Source: Amblyornis subalaris (Eukaryota > Chordata > Aves > Passeriformes > Ptilonorhynchidae). From it: a stretch of 64,000 bases of DNA. Location of the stretch: contig JACAXG010000056.1 in the NCBI GenBank assembly GCA_018881555.1, positions 1,561,462-1,625,461 of the forward strand, given 5' to 3'. The notes under the pieces were generated by a model. It saw only the letters and a list, made by a program, of their open reading frames with translations, was not told where the DNA came from and did not search any database. Of the stretch, positions 12,601 through 25,900 are shown one piece after another (the stretch's first letter is position 1; each line of letters starts with the position of its first letter). Both the position numbers and the translations under genes were made by a program.

Positions 12601-15061
12601 TTCACAATTATTAGTACAAACCTTTCCTGTTAAATTGAACACTCATAAGTGACTTGCATAGAATGAGGCTAAAGCTACTTTTTTTACTCTCAACTCCATC
12701 TTCCTATCTGAAAATTTTCTGTCAAATTTTATTAATGCAAAAAGATAAACCTGCCTGTAAGTTAAGGCAAGTTTAAGGTAAGTTACAAGTTTGCCTTGTA
12801 AATCATTTAAAAAGAGAGCTTTTANAACTGCATAAAATACAAGGTTTTTATCTAGAACAATCCAACAAACTTTGTTCAGCAAATATCTTTTTCAATTAGA
12901 TGATTACATCACGTCCAGGAGGTACAAGTCAATCACCCTTCAGGAGCACTTTATGGCTCAGGAAAGACCACAGCTTGTATCCAACAGACCTTTGGCAGCA
13001 CCATTGGAGCTGACATGAAAACCCCATTGGTATTTCTTTTAAAAAGGAGGAATCCACAATTTCAGGCAGGGCAGGAGTGTTTTCCATGAGTGATCACTTA
13101 GTAAACTGTTAAATATTTCTAAACTATGTGGAAAACTATGATTTTAGGAACATATTTTCAGGTGCTTCCATTAATAATAGACTAATGCAATTAAAATCAG
13201 AGTGATTGGAATAGAGTTGNACATTAAATTTAAAAATTAACATTTAATGCTGATGAATTTCAGTGGAAATCCACTTGTGTATCACCAAGTGAAAAAAAAA
13301 TCACAAAGAATAATTTAAGAAACATCAGAAAATAAAGGATTAAATAAAAATTATTTTATTCTNTCATTAGAAAAGCAGAAAAACAAAGAAAAGGAGACTC
13401 AGAATTGAAAGGGGAAAGGCAGCTAAAGGCCACACACTGTCAGATGCACCAGTGCTGTTACCTTGGTACACCAGTGCCTTTAGGAGCTGCTGTGAAGTTT
13501 CTTTCACCAACTATTCCAGGATGCAATCACATTGTTGATTACTGTAATCACAAGGAACCTATAAAATAACCACTGATTTATGGTTAACACAGATAAAAGG
13601 AAGCAACTGCCTAAAAAATTCTTCATTGGATGTTTGCAGCTCTGGAATGAACTTCCTTTTACTTCCATGCATCAACATCTTGGACAGGGGGCAAAACTCA
13701 TCTAACCATCTGACATTTTGAGAAGTTTCACAGACTGACACACAAAAGTTAAACAGGAAAGGATTTTGTAAACTTTGAGATTATAGTAACAAACATTTCA
13801 GAATTCTACTGAAGGATTAGGTACCAAGGAAAGTTCAAACCAAGTTAGCCTCCATTTCAAAAAAATCACAATTTCATTTTACTTAGATACAGCTAAGAGA
13901 TAAGGGAAGAATGAAGAAAACATGGTCTGGATGTATGATACACTACTCTTAGAAGTATTTGATCAGAGCAAGTTTCTTATGAGACCAGAGAGGAGGAGAA
14001 GGCAAGGACATGAATAGCCCAATGATGGGGGCCTCACCTCAAAGAAAAGAAACAGTCCACAATTTAAAATCTCCTTCCAAAAATTATATACACAGAAGCA
14101 CTAGAAACAGAGAAGCTTGAATTTCACTTCCTAAGTCATTACTGAGCTTAGTTATCCCTTTTTTATCCCTGACACAATGAGCTGATCTTGCATTACCTGG
14201 CACATAGACAGCAGCAAACCACACAGAAAGGGTAACAAACCTCCCTTCAAAAAAACTAATGCCCTTTGGATTGATGATAACCTGGAACAGAAAGTTTCCC
14301 TGTTCCTGGGAAGATCCCTTTACCTATTGAGGAGCCACTGTTAAGAGCAGTGCTTTGAGAAACAACTTTAAGACTCCCTGGTCTAGGGAGGGAACATGAG
14401 TTCAGTCTGGTGATGGATATCACTTCCTTGGCCAAGGAATAACCAAGTGGCACTTCTTATTTCTGTCTACTGTATCTAAGCACCTTTTAGACAGATTTTC
14501 AAAGGAAGCCAGGCTCACCTAATTGTGTCTGTCCATCTACCCGCTGGGCCCTCTGTAATTAAATCCTTAACTCACCAGCAAATTTCAGCCAAAAGCTGCC
14601 AGTACTCTCAAAGAGAATTAAGTTCCTACAAGTTTCATTAAGGAGATGAAAAAAAAGGGCATCAGANGAGAAGGCAGACACAAATTAGAGGCCCTGCTCT
14701 GTGAAAGGCTACGGCAGGACACCCGCAGTAATCCCTTCCATGACACCTGCCAGTCTCCAGACAGGGACTCGTCAGCACACAGGCATCTCCAGCCCAGGCA
14801 ACTGCTGCCCTGGGAGAGGTGCTGGGACATGCACTGCACACAAATGTCTCAAATAAAGAGAGAGCACCACCAGGCCTCTATCCTTCTGCAGAACAGGCTC
14901 CAGCTGACGCGAGCTGCCTGCGAGCACAGAACGCTTTTGCTTGCTGTGCATCTGCCTCCGAAACAGCTCATTCAGTTTGGGGAGCCTGCCTTGTCTTAAG
15001 CACAAAACACACACTAAGCTGCTCAAACCTGCATGAGGAAAGAAAATTAAGAAGGTCAGAG

Positions 15062-15165
15062 CTTGGAGCAACCTGGTCTAGTGGAAGGTGTCCCTGCCCA
15101 CGGCAGGGCAGTTGGAACAAGATGATCATTAGAATCCCTTCCAAGCTANTCTATGATTCTATGAT
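15062..15165 (+). repeat. CR1 retroposon 3' end, 5'-truncated
   Basis: The segment reads GAGCAACCTGGTCTAGTGG, then GTGTCCCTGCCCACGGCAGG, then ATCCCTTCCAAGC, and ends TCTATGATTCTATGAT. This is the canonical last 100 bases of avian CR1, including two copies of the terminal octamer. The copy is severely truncated at its 5' end, as is usual for CR1, and has no poly(A) tail, also as expected. One N lies near the 3' end. Confidence 0.95.
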
Positions 15166-18100
15166 CTTGAAAGNGTGGAGGGTACTTGAATTTCATCCGT
15201 GAAGTACAAAGGGATTTCAAGGTGCTGATGATTTTAAATGGGTTTTAAAGTACTGAGAAACCTGCCTTCTCTGTAACTCCTAACTTTGGGTGTCTACATC
15301 CTTTTGTAGATCTGGACTGAATCATGTTGCTAGGCTGCCAACAACTGCCAGGCAACAAATCACAGCACACAGATTGAAGCCACGCTTACAATGCAATATA
15401 TTGAGCATGTTTTATTGTTAAGAAATCAATAATCTGCATTGCCATAATAAAATGTAAAATGTGATTATATTTTTCCCAGGGGGTGGAAAAAATAAGAATA
15501 AAAAAACCTGTAAATCATTCTTATTGCCTTTCCAAAGTAAAACTTATACAGTCATTCTTCAATCTGTTATAAAATCAAGTTAATTTCCACTATTAATGAA
15601 CAAAACCTCTCTCGTTGCACAACATGTAATTAAGAGTCCTACTACTTCTTTCTGAGCTCCTTCTATTCATTGCCCCACCAGATTATTAAAACAAAGCAGT
15701 TACTATGGTAACTAATTCATTCTCTGCATTATTATATTGTTTCTAAACATCAGTGTCGACTCGTTCTGACTTACATGCCCTAAATTCCAGTTTGAAATTC
15801 TAAACTTCTGCCTTGTTTGTCAGGAAAGCCCTTTACAATCTATGCATTCATGCAGATGAGGATAGCTACAGCGCAGCTGCTTTTGTTTACNGCAAGAAGA
15901 TGTAAGTGTTACTAAATTATTTGAGTTTGATAAATTGATGATGCCTGCATGGAAGTGCAGGGCAGCACTCGGGGAACAAGCATGGGAGTCTGTGCAGCAC
16001 TGCACAAACGGGCAAACATGACCATCTGCAGGTTAGCTAAACTAACAACAACCACCAAAAATGACTGGCAGATGTTGTGGAAATTAAGTAACACCTGCCT
16101 AAGTGGTATTTGATACCCAGGAAAAAACCACATGCGTGCGACTGATGCAATCTTCAAGACAGAAGGGAACAGCAGGGAACAAGAAATAGTGATAAAATTG
16201 CCTGGGAAAAAGTTTTCTTAGCACTTAATAAAACTATTTCTTCAAATGTGCACTCCTTGACAAAAAGAGGCATTTATCATGTATTTAATTAACACTTATA
16301 ATTATTCTTGATTACCTATTAGCAGGAGTCATAGTCTAATTGTATTTGAGTGTCATCNTCTAGCACACAAGGAAACTTTCTGAAAAATACAGGTAGGATC
16401 AAAAGAATNAAGAGTCTTTACTCTTCATCTTTTGCTGTCCTGCTGCCATTGCCTGTAATTTTTGGTGTGTTTTTTTGGTGTGTCTCCATTTAATTGGCAG
16501 AATGAAAGGTTTGAAAATTCACTGCATAGGAGGATACTTTGAAAAATAAGCATAAGGGAAAAAAGAAACATGAATAATTTTTAACAGCTAATTTCTGCCT
16601 TAAAAAAAATCCCAACTACATCTGCTCAAAGTCACAAGCAATTTAAATTTAGTTCTCACAGGAAAGTGTGGAAGAAGGAACCTTTTCAGGTATCTGAGCA
16701 GGTCAGAAACCACTGCAGAGTTCTGGATCTACAGTGGTACCAAAGGGCATGTTTTCACCTGCAGCAAGTGCCAAGTACTTTCACAATTAGCAAAGCCTCG
16801 TTTTTTTAAAGGGATTCCAAGAGTATTACAACAGCCTGCTGCTATTTATACCCCAGAACGTCTCTGACTGACTGTTTTCTGTCACAGAAAACGAAAAGAC
16901 ACAGAGGCAGCTTTTGGGTTTTTTTAACCTGCCACCTGACTTCAGAAGAGCTAAAAGATAAAACACAGGTTTCTTAACTCCAAATGACCTGTCCATGAGA
17001 TCACCATGACTTTTGTAATGAGGAGAGGCATCTCTGCCAGATACTCCTCCCCTGGCAAAGCCTCCATGCAATTCCTCCTGTTTAAGGAGAGGCACCCTTC
17101 AGGTTCAGTGCCGACCTCGTGGAACAAGGACAGAGGGATGGAGCAGCAAAAGCCTCCAGCACTAAAAGACTGTCTCCACTTTTATTTTCTTGTTTCCACT
17201 TGCATAATCACACTCCCATCCTGACTGCACTAAGGGAGGAAACAAAATAAAATCCTTTTTTGCATCTCAGACTGCACTTCCCTAAGGATGGGAACTGCCT
17301 CTGTGAAAGCTGAACATGACTGCTTTAATTAGATGACTACGTAAATTTTTCAGTATGTTTACCTAGACACTTAATCTTTGCACAGTTCAGTTTTCCAGAG
17401 CACAGGGTAAAGCAACAAATAAATCCAGGGCTTCCAGAGCATCTTCCCTGACCCCAGGCAGAAATAAGTACTTACTACCATCAAGTGCTTAAGACTTCTA
17501 AAGCTTTTAAAAGTTTTGCCAGGCACTCATCTGCACTGTATAAAAGCTAAATAACCAGTCTGAAAATATTTTTAAATTCNCTGCAGATTATTCAGGAATT
17601 AGATGATGAGGTGTGGTTATGTACTGGATTCTGACTCAAATATCTATGATATTACAAATACAATTATTACAACCCTGTAAAACCAGTGCGATGCTATATT
17701 ATTTTCTGTATTTAACACTGTCTTTGACACTAACATTAAAGGAACTATTCTGACTTTACTATAATGTCAAGATGCAGTGTTTTGGATATATCACAGCTGA
17801 ACGTAGCTGCTGTCATAAGCAAGCAGTGTATTTTATTTCAATATATATCAAAATATATCAAAATATGGCAATGCAGATAAAATACATAATGCTGGACACC
17901 ATGAAATTCCAGTTTTTCTTTACAACATTCATAACTTAAATCAGTGACATGAACATTTCAGCAAAACTTTAAAATCTCTCAGTGAGATGCTCTTCTCCGT
18001 AGATTTTTTTTCCCCCTCAAGTTTTCTTATTGAAGTAATGCTTTTTATTAGCAGCTACTGTTCCGTATCATTTAGGGCAAAATGGGCTTTTAAGCCACTT

Positions 18101-20394
18101 CTCTTTTCATACAGCTTACATTGTTACTGGTAATACCTCTGCAGTATTGCAGTAGCTCCAGTGCATGCAAATCCAAAAGCTGTCCAGGTGAAGACTCAGC
18201 AGCAAGCCAAAAGAAAGCTAAAAAACACCTTGCACTGCAAATACTGACATTAAGGACAAAACCAAAAACCAATCACAAGCCTGTGCATAAGCATTTCAAC
18301 CATCATTCTAATGAGATAAAGAATGCTTTTGTGCTGGGATAAACATAACCCAAATATAGAGATAATTTTCCTTTGGAAAGTGACAAACAATCTTGTTATG
18401 TGAAGATTCCTGGTAGCACCATTTATTATTTTATTATTTCAAAGCCAATTTATCTTAGTCCTTAGAATACCNTCCCTGCTCTTGGAAGGCAACTTTTACC
18501 TAATTCTCTATATTACCAAATATTCAAAAATATTTTCAGTACAAGCAAAACACAGAAAAATAGTGTTGACTTGTTAAAACATGCTCGTATGCAATACACA
18601 AAAGTGTGCATTTTTATGTTAAAACACTTGTATCTGAATGTAGCTTGGTTTCCTTATGGAATATTCTACTTAGGTTATTCTTAGAAAACTCTGCTTGCTT
18701 AAACACTTTCATTTGTTACAGCTGAAAGATTTGATGGTTGTTCCTGCAGAAAGATTTTGGTAGCTTTTACTACCTGATTCCTAATTTAATTTATACTGGA
18801 TTGCTATGGAGAAAGGGAATTTACTCCAGTTCAAATCCTTATGTATTTGCTGANGGCACTTAAGGTTAGAAAATCACATTTTTGCAAAGGTTAATTGGTA
18901 CTTTATAAAGGAGCTACTTTGACTTAGGAAACAAATGATGAAATATTAGGAATCTTTTAGCTCCCTCTGCTGCCCTAATCCTTCACTAAGCCGCCTTCTA
19001 AAGTCTGTCAAAGACACCAAGCAACCAGGCAGCCCATTAATCCCTTTTTAAGAAACACTTGGCATATTTAGTATGCCTAATGCTAAGATCAGTACACAGA
19101 AAACTCTATAAAAGACTATGTGATTTACCGTTGCCTCTGCATTTTATTATTTCCTCTCTTTCTCCAATATCTGCAGCAAGTGAGACAATGAAGAACATGT
19201 TCAAATTGGGCTGCCAGTTAAGGAAATTGATAGCTCTTGTTCTCCAAAGAACTTGACATCTGCAGTTCCCACTTAAGTAAGAAAGAGCTAAGGGCACTCG
19301 CTGCCTGGAAACATTTATTCTTCCTTCCTTTTATTTACAGATCGACTTACATAGACCAACCTTAATAAAAACCCTTCTTTAAATTCAGGGAAAGCACAGA
19401 CCTCGCCAAAGTAGGCCATCTTTCTTATTAATATGCAGAAAACTTAACTGCCTCATTTCACAACTGCAAGGGGTCAAATCACAGTTTACACGAGCCAGAT
19501 AGGATCCATCAATGGTCATGAGAAAAACACTTGGTATCTGTCAGTCTGGTACTTTCCACTTGTTAAGAAGCCAAGATATCATATGCACAAGAAAAAGAAA
19601 TCAGGAAAGTGAATGCATTTTTCTTTTAACTAAGTCTCTCTTTATTACAAGATTTCTCTATCAATTTGGGAAGACAACCAAATTCAATTCATATTCACTT
19701 TTTTTCCTCTGCATTCCTCCTGGAACCATCAACATACCACATCAACTATGAATTGAAGATTCATGTTATTAAATCTCAAGCAGAAAAAAGCAGCTCTAAA
19801 AACATAGATGTTTTCTTATAGGGAAAGGAAGCCTAGGCCATATCCTTGAAAAGAAACTATTCATTTATTGTGCACTTTTACTGTCCTTCAAAGCACAGCA
19901 TACTTGGGTATTTGCCAGTAATCAAACCTTCCCAAAGAAAGGCTGCCCTTCATAAAAGCAAAGATGAGAGATTTTATCTGAAATTTCAGAAATTCATCCC
20001 ATTAATACGCACTTTCTTTTCCAATTTATGATCCCGGCCGACTCTTCTTTTCTTAGGTAATAAAGCAGCACTGTTAAAATAGCTAAAATACGTTTCAAGT
20101 TTTCTTCGGGGCACTTTTTAAAAGGATGAAGCAACATGCATATAAAGAATAACCTTAAGATGAATACTAGTGCTGCATAAAAAGGAAAAAAAAAAACCGA
20201 AATGATTGTTTGAGCACTCTGAGTGCTAGGATGCTTTTTGCTTCATCAAAACCACAAGGAAAAGAAAAAAAAGAACAACTGTCTGAGGGCAGACAGGGTC
20301 TTCACAGACTTGTACTTGGCATACATTGCAGTCTTTCCTGTATAAATATCACATGAGGTGCTCTGGGAAGAAATTCCTGGTTTCAAGCAATTAC
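15166..20394. other. probable intron, no gene recognised
   Basis: AT-rich unique sequence. One weak minus-strand candidate at 18120-18179 (60 nt, acceptor GAGTCTTCACCTGGACAG, donor gtaagc) is open in all three frames and could not be phased uniquely with its neighbours. Confidence 0.6.
17841..17866. repeat. 10-bp tandem repeat, about 2.5 copies
   Basis: ATATATCAAA repeated after an ATAT lead, in an AT-rich stretch. Confidence 0.6.
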
Positions 20395-20465
20395 CTAATT
20401 GGGAAAGTCACTCTCAATTTTCCAGTTACATTTCCAGTATTGTGCTGTGGTTTAATTCCTAATAC
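20395..20465 (-). CDS. candidate internal coding exon
   Basis: The minus strand shows a near-ideal acceptor (TGTTCTTACTTGTTTACACAG), then 71 nt that are open as 23 codons plus 2 nt, ending CCCAATTAG before donor gtaatt. The peptide begins VLGIKPQHNTGNVTGKLRVT and contains an N-glycosylation-type sequon, N-V-T, at residues 12-14, so an extracellular or luminal loop is possible. Its phase (0 in, 2 out) accepts the 22776-22902 candidate upstream and passes correctly to the 1-nt start of the 7728-7801 candidate, forming an Arg codon at the junction. The donor departs from consensus at +5 only mildly. Family not recognised. The reading could be a chance pairing of splice-like sites, but the acceptor is among the strongest in the window. 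Confidence 0.38.
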
Positions 20466-22775
20466 CTGTGTAAACAAGTAAGAACAAATGAGAGAAGCCC
20501 CTTTTCTGCTCCCAGTTCCACCAGTGTTCCCTAAAGCTTGGAAACCCACCAACAGCAGTGTATAATATATATAGTGCTCAGGCAGCCAAAGTAATGTATT
20601 TAGAGATAATTCACAGTGTTCATCAAGCCTGTTCACAGACAATTCAGACATCTTCCCTGCATGCAGCTACCTTCTGTTCCTTCCTGCTTCATCTATTAGC
20701 ACCCAGCAAATGCAACAGAGGTCAGACATCCCAAGGTAACTTCCAAGCAATGGTCAGTAAAACATACACGCATTTAATTAAAGATTTCTAGAATACAAGC
20801 AAATAAACAGCATTGTTTACAGTTTGTTACAATATAAAGCACAATAATACCTTAATTAGAGATAACAACTTTTCAAAATGCCAAAAACATTTTGAATTTT
20901 TCAAATTACCCACAAAATGAACACATTTTATTTTTGCACTGTGACACTTCCAACTGTTCTGCCAAATGTATACTACTATAATTATGCTTTGCAATCACCA
21001 GCATCACCGGAGAGGGGGACAAAGAACAATATAATCAGTAACTAATTAATCTTTCACATGCCTCGATACCATTTATCTCCAAGGGAAGAATCCTAAATGT
21101 TGTTTTATAAATTGTGAAGTCAGCTTAATATTAGCATCTCAGAGTGCCTCAAATCATGTCCTTAGGCCTAAGTACAATTCACAGCTACTCGTGGAAGTTA
21201 GAAACCAGAATTTAATACCTGGCTTTTTTAAGGGACAGTCTTCAAGAGCAGAGCATTGAAACGTGCACAAAAATATAATTGCAAACAGCTTTGGGATTAA
21301 AAGCAAATATTCAGTTTCATATTTAAGAAATCATCAAAGGGGATCATAGGTACCTCAGAGACAAAATCACTTACTCAGCTACATTAAGAGAGAACTAATT
21401 GCTCCCAAAGTAATAGAAACAGGGGTTTTTTCTGCATTGAGTATCAACTGCAATTTAGCAGTACTACTACCATACTATCATTAGCTCACAAAGTAATAGT
21501 AAATCCAGGGATGCCTGATCAGCTTGCTTAATTTGCATGATTAGTTACTACAAGCACGTCTGCAAATTACCTAAAGGCACAGGAAAGCAGTTCAACTCAA
21601 ACAACATCGTGCATGCACAGTTATCCAACTTCCAAGAGCACTAAATCCGTGGAGGCCACAGAAAACACTATGTGCAATCCTGTGCACGCATTTCCAACGT
21701 GGGCATTGCAGCCTGGGGCTCACATCCACACCACTCATTTTCCAGAAGCTGAATTTTAACTAATTACCATCCCCTCCTCAAACAGGGATACAGACAGTGA
21801 TGAAGTGCTGCATGGCACCACCAGAATGGCACTTTATGGACCAAATAATGTGTTAACGTCTGCCCATCACATGTTATGTTCAACAATTTATGAAAAAATG
21901 CGTAGTTAGTAGCAGTTAGCAAATTATTGCAGCCTATTTTTAAGTGAACTTGCAATAAAAATAAAATGCATCTTAAAAATATTATCTTCTGAGGGAAAGT
22001 TCATGAGAAAAAGCTATGCACAAACTGATGAACAGAAAAGCTGACCAAGAAGTTAAAACACCCTTTATAGCTATACAGCTCATTACCTTTCCTTTGTAAA
22101 GGTTTGTAAAACATCACACATATTTCTAAAATATAAAATATTTAGGTTGTGTTCTGAAAGGCACATATATCAGAGAACAAATCTGCATATTTAATTTTTA
22201 AACCTATGTAAAAAAAAGCCATTATAAAACAAAACAATCCCCGTAGTCTTTATCCCATTTTACACAATTTGAGATCATCAGCCAGGGAAATGTGTTTACA
22301 AGCCTCAAAGAACATTTGAACACATAGACACTCAAGAGCAGAACACAGCTCAAACACTTTAAAGAGCCAGATTGGGTTCCTATAACTATAAAATTTCAAG
22401 CATGTTTCTCTATCTGTTGTTTCACCCCTTCTCCTCCTGATCATCTGCCTTGCCTTTTTTACCAACCTGGCTATTTGGTAAATGGGATTAAGGAAGCAGA
22501 GGTGGCTAAAAAACCCCTTTTTCCCCTACATGATTTTTCAAGTGGATCAATTCCCTACACTGCACGGCTGCACAGATTTTACCATAGGATGCGGTGAATT
22601 GTGCAGGGCTGGGAAAAACAGGCCAGACAAAAGGTGCTGATTAAACAGCATCACTGGATGCGAGCACGAAGCCTGGGGGAAGCCACTGCTATTTCAGTCA
22701 CAGTGGCTGCTGGTCTGTCACCTCTGTCCCTGGCAACGTTCCTTCCCACGTCATCACAGACTCCGTGCCTCTTAC

Positions 22776-22902
22776 GTTGTTCTGTTGCTCAATATAATAA
22801 GCCCATAAGGAGGCTGAAGTTGCACTGAGCTGCTCTAGCTGCTGGCTGCCTTCAAAAGGGACAGGCTTCTCATTCCTCTTCACAATTTGCTGATTCAGCT
22901 GA
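22776..22902 (-). CDS. candidate internal coding exon (best-supported in window)
   Basis: Read on the minus strand, a run of 14 T followed by GCCTGTGTTAG forms a strong acceptor. The 127-nt segment ends CAGAACAAC before a strong donor gtaagag. It is open as 1 nt plus 42 codons and ends in phase 0. The peptide is hydrophilic and helix-like, with pieces such as QLNQQIVKRNEKPVPFEG and QLEQLSATSASLWAYYI. It has no Cys and many Gln, Glu, Lys and Asn residues, unlike the Cys/His/Phe-rich composition of most chance frames here. GC content (about 47 percent by eye) exceeds the flanks. I do not recognise the family. Its phase-0 end fits the phase-0 start of the candidate at 20395-20465. What is seen is splice sites plus open frame; a coding role is inference. 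Confidence 0.45.
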
Positions 22903-25900
22903 CTAACACAGGCAAAAAAAAAAAAAATTAATGTTCTTCATTTTTTATTGAAGACATTCAATGGATAGAGATTCAAAGATGAGGAACTGAGACTGGGAGC
23001 AGAGAAGAGGACCGTGCACGCTCCTAGGTCATTTCTAGCTGATCCAACTGCAGAGATGTCCAGAAAGTGGGGCAGCCTTCCCAATTTCCCTATCCTCAGC
23101 GGTCAGTTCCCCATTTCTCTGAGCAGGGATTAGTCTCCAGCGAGCAGATACAACTGACCACTCAGCCAACCAGTGTAGGTGGGACACAGTAACAGTTTGG
23201 ATCTGGCAAACACGGGTGGACTTGGCCAGTTTTAGAAGAGGCTAATGGGGAGATTAATCATTCAAACCAAATGTGGAACTGCACCCTTTGAGATTTGGAT
23301 GAAATGTCCCTTTCTCTGGCTACATTAGGCTAAACTGTCCCAGCAACCCCCANTGATCTTTTCCAGCTGCCCCTTATATGCAACTACTCTGTCAGCTGAA
23401 CAGTGACCTGGACTGAGGAATTTACCTAAATGGAAAATTATAGGTCACACTCAGATGGGCACAAAGAAAGGGGGAAAAATCCCCTGCCAGGGACTGCTCA
23501 CAACACAGCTGTTAGGAAAGGGTCTCAAGACCAACNCATGGAGGAGCAAAGATTTCACCTGCAGTTCACTGCTTCAGCATTAGACATGATGCAGGGACCA
23601 AGTGCCCAGCAGCCNGTACACTATCTCCCATCATGTCAAAAAGAAATTCACTATTTCCTTGCCTTTTAGGGAGAAACTAACATTTTTGTATAAAAATTCA
23701 TTTAGTCCAAACTATTCACATATATTCTTAAAAACAGTACACCTTATCCCCCGACCTGCTTTCACACCAGCTCTAAAAGCACATTTGCAGAGAATANCAG
23801 GAATATGCAATTTGTCATTTGTGACTTAAGGTAAAATAACAGACCCAAATGATTACAACTCCTTTCACAAGAATTCAGGCTATTTTTATTAATACTCATT
23901 AAAGTTTGGGGGTCTCCTGCAATTCTTGTTTTGATTTGATTTTTCACTTCCTTTCCAGGATCAGATACAAGCTGTTAAATCAATCTATATGAAGCAAGTC
24001 TGTAGAGAGACTCTTGAAAGTACTATGTGGTCATCTTGTCCTTTTTCAATTGCTGTTTTCTATAAACCCACAATCTTTTACAATGTTTGGGCAGAATGCT
24101 GCAAAGTGCTTCTAACCATAGAATAGGTCACACACAAGTTTCTTTCATTTGTCTGGATCTGTTTTCACCCAAAACCAGCATTTGTGCACGGTCAATATTA
24201 TCTCAACAGGAACCACAACTCAATTAAAAAGACACTGACTGACCAAAAGAAGAGTTCCAGTCTTCAGAAACAGCAGTAATCCACAAAATTACCACAGTTA
24301 ACATGAGAAATTGAAATGTCCAACCTTCAAATATGCGATCCAGACGTTGCCGCTTCACTTTGTGTTTGTCCATTAGAGACATAAGAGTGGAAGCTCAAAG
24401 AACGTCCCCACACAGCTTGGTGATGGTCTTCTCACACCAGCCACCAGTCAGAAATGCTCAGTCTTTTATAAGCCTATTTTCACCTGTGAACAGAAAAATA
24501 AACTTTAAAATACGTAAATTTTTGGCACCTTTTTCCGGAAAAATGGTCTGTGTGTAACCCGAAGAATTTAAAAACCCCATAAAGTTCTTAAAACATATTA
24601 GATAACCTTAGGTATTTCACAGCAAACTGTCCTCTAAACACAGGCATACAAAGCACAATGGCATAACTCAGACAAGCCAGTATAGAAATGCTCCAAGACA
24701 GCTGCAGTTTTCTGCCTTTTGACTGTCAAATACTTTTCTGCCCTTCTACTGAACCAACCGCCAGCCAACGCAGGCACAGGTCCATGATTCCCATAAAATG
24801 CCAGAAACGCGTTCACCTGAGATGAAACCGGAAAGCCACAATTTCGCCTCGCAAAGCTGGCAGCGAGAGAAAACACTCCTTTCCTTCTTAATTTTCCAGC
24901 TCTGGATGATAAAAGTAAACCAGAGCTTCAGCTTGGAAGTTGAAGGAAACCAAGTCAAGGGGCACGGGCACGAGGAAACGCATCCCAGGGACAACACAGA
25001 ATGCCAACATCTATATCAACCCAATGGCATTTGGGGCAGGTTTATGCATGACTAGGCAGAGCTCTTTGGCAGCAGCCACAGCCAGGCACTTTTCAGATAC
25101 CGTGTAGCTGGGCAAGGCAGCATAAGGGCATTGCAACAAGCAGTCTGCGTTTTAAGCCAAACCGCTGAGAAGCAGGAAGGGGGGATGGGGAGAGAGGAGG
25201 AAAAATCCCCCAACGAGAACCTGATCATTGCAGTGGAATATAAAATGCACGTGAGCAAGTGGATGGGGTAAAACTAAGGATACAGATGCTCTAAAAAGCA
25301 TGATCAGAGCACCACTTTTTTATCCACCTCTAAATATCTGAGTAGACTTTGAGAAACAAGCTCGGAGCACACTGTATTACAAGCACTGTGCACACTAAAA
25401 TGAGCCAAATAATCCACCTCCCTGTTTCTTTTTATTCCTGCCCAACAGCTTTCAACATCAGTGGACAGGATTAAATAGCCTTACAAGCGACTAAACCTAC
25501 AAATCTGCTTGTTTCTTCCTAGAGGCTGAACTTCACTATAATCAAACATAGGCACACTTCATCAACATATGATCAAGATTCATGCACTCCAAGTGAAATG
25601 ATAAAGAAAAATATTTTGAATATCAAGAACTGCACATTTGCATTCAAACTAAATATCTTCACCAGTATTTCCCTGCTTGGTGCGTTTGGACTTTTAACAA
25701 AGTTCCTTTCTTAGTGTTTTTTTATTTTTTTCATTTAAAATGGAGGTAATGTGCAACATTCATCATGCTTTTAACACTTTTTTCAGCCTCATCCTCCACT
25801 TCCCCTCCACATCTCTTTATCCTCAAATTCAAGACTCTTCTGCTGTGTTGCATAGTGTCTGATTCCAGCTGAATATAACATCTCATCATGAAGAGAAAAA

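Larger units (their letters stand above)
7802..15061. other. probable intron; nothing definite besides the 9.3-9.65 kb repeat
   Basis: Contains the old LINE fragment and many unpaired splice-like sites. The open frame at 10292-10693 (minus) is long and starts and ends with hydrophobic segments but lacks other support. The 14.65-15.06 kb part is more GC-rich than its surroundings without a convincing exon. Confidence 0.6.

Noticed and set aside
14208..14255. 48-nt minus-strand segment between good splice-like sites
   Set aside because: Open in all three frames with Cys/Leu-rich peptides and no phase that helps link neighbours; treated as chance.
14772..15202. Overlapping frames of about 100-127 codons on both strands
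   Set aside because: This is a locally GC-rich patch plus a CR1 end. Frames are open on both strands, none is flanked by a clear splice pair, and composition is chance-like.
18820..18850. B-box-like tract (AGTTCAAATCCTTATG)
   Set aside because: No A box at the right distance and no cloverleaf; not a tRNA or tRNA-derived SINE that I can support.
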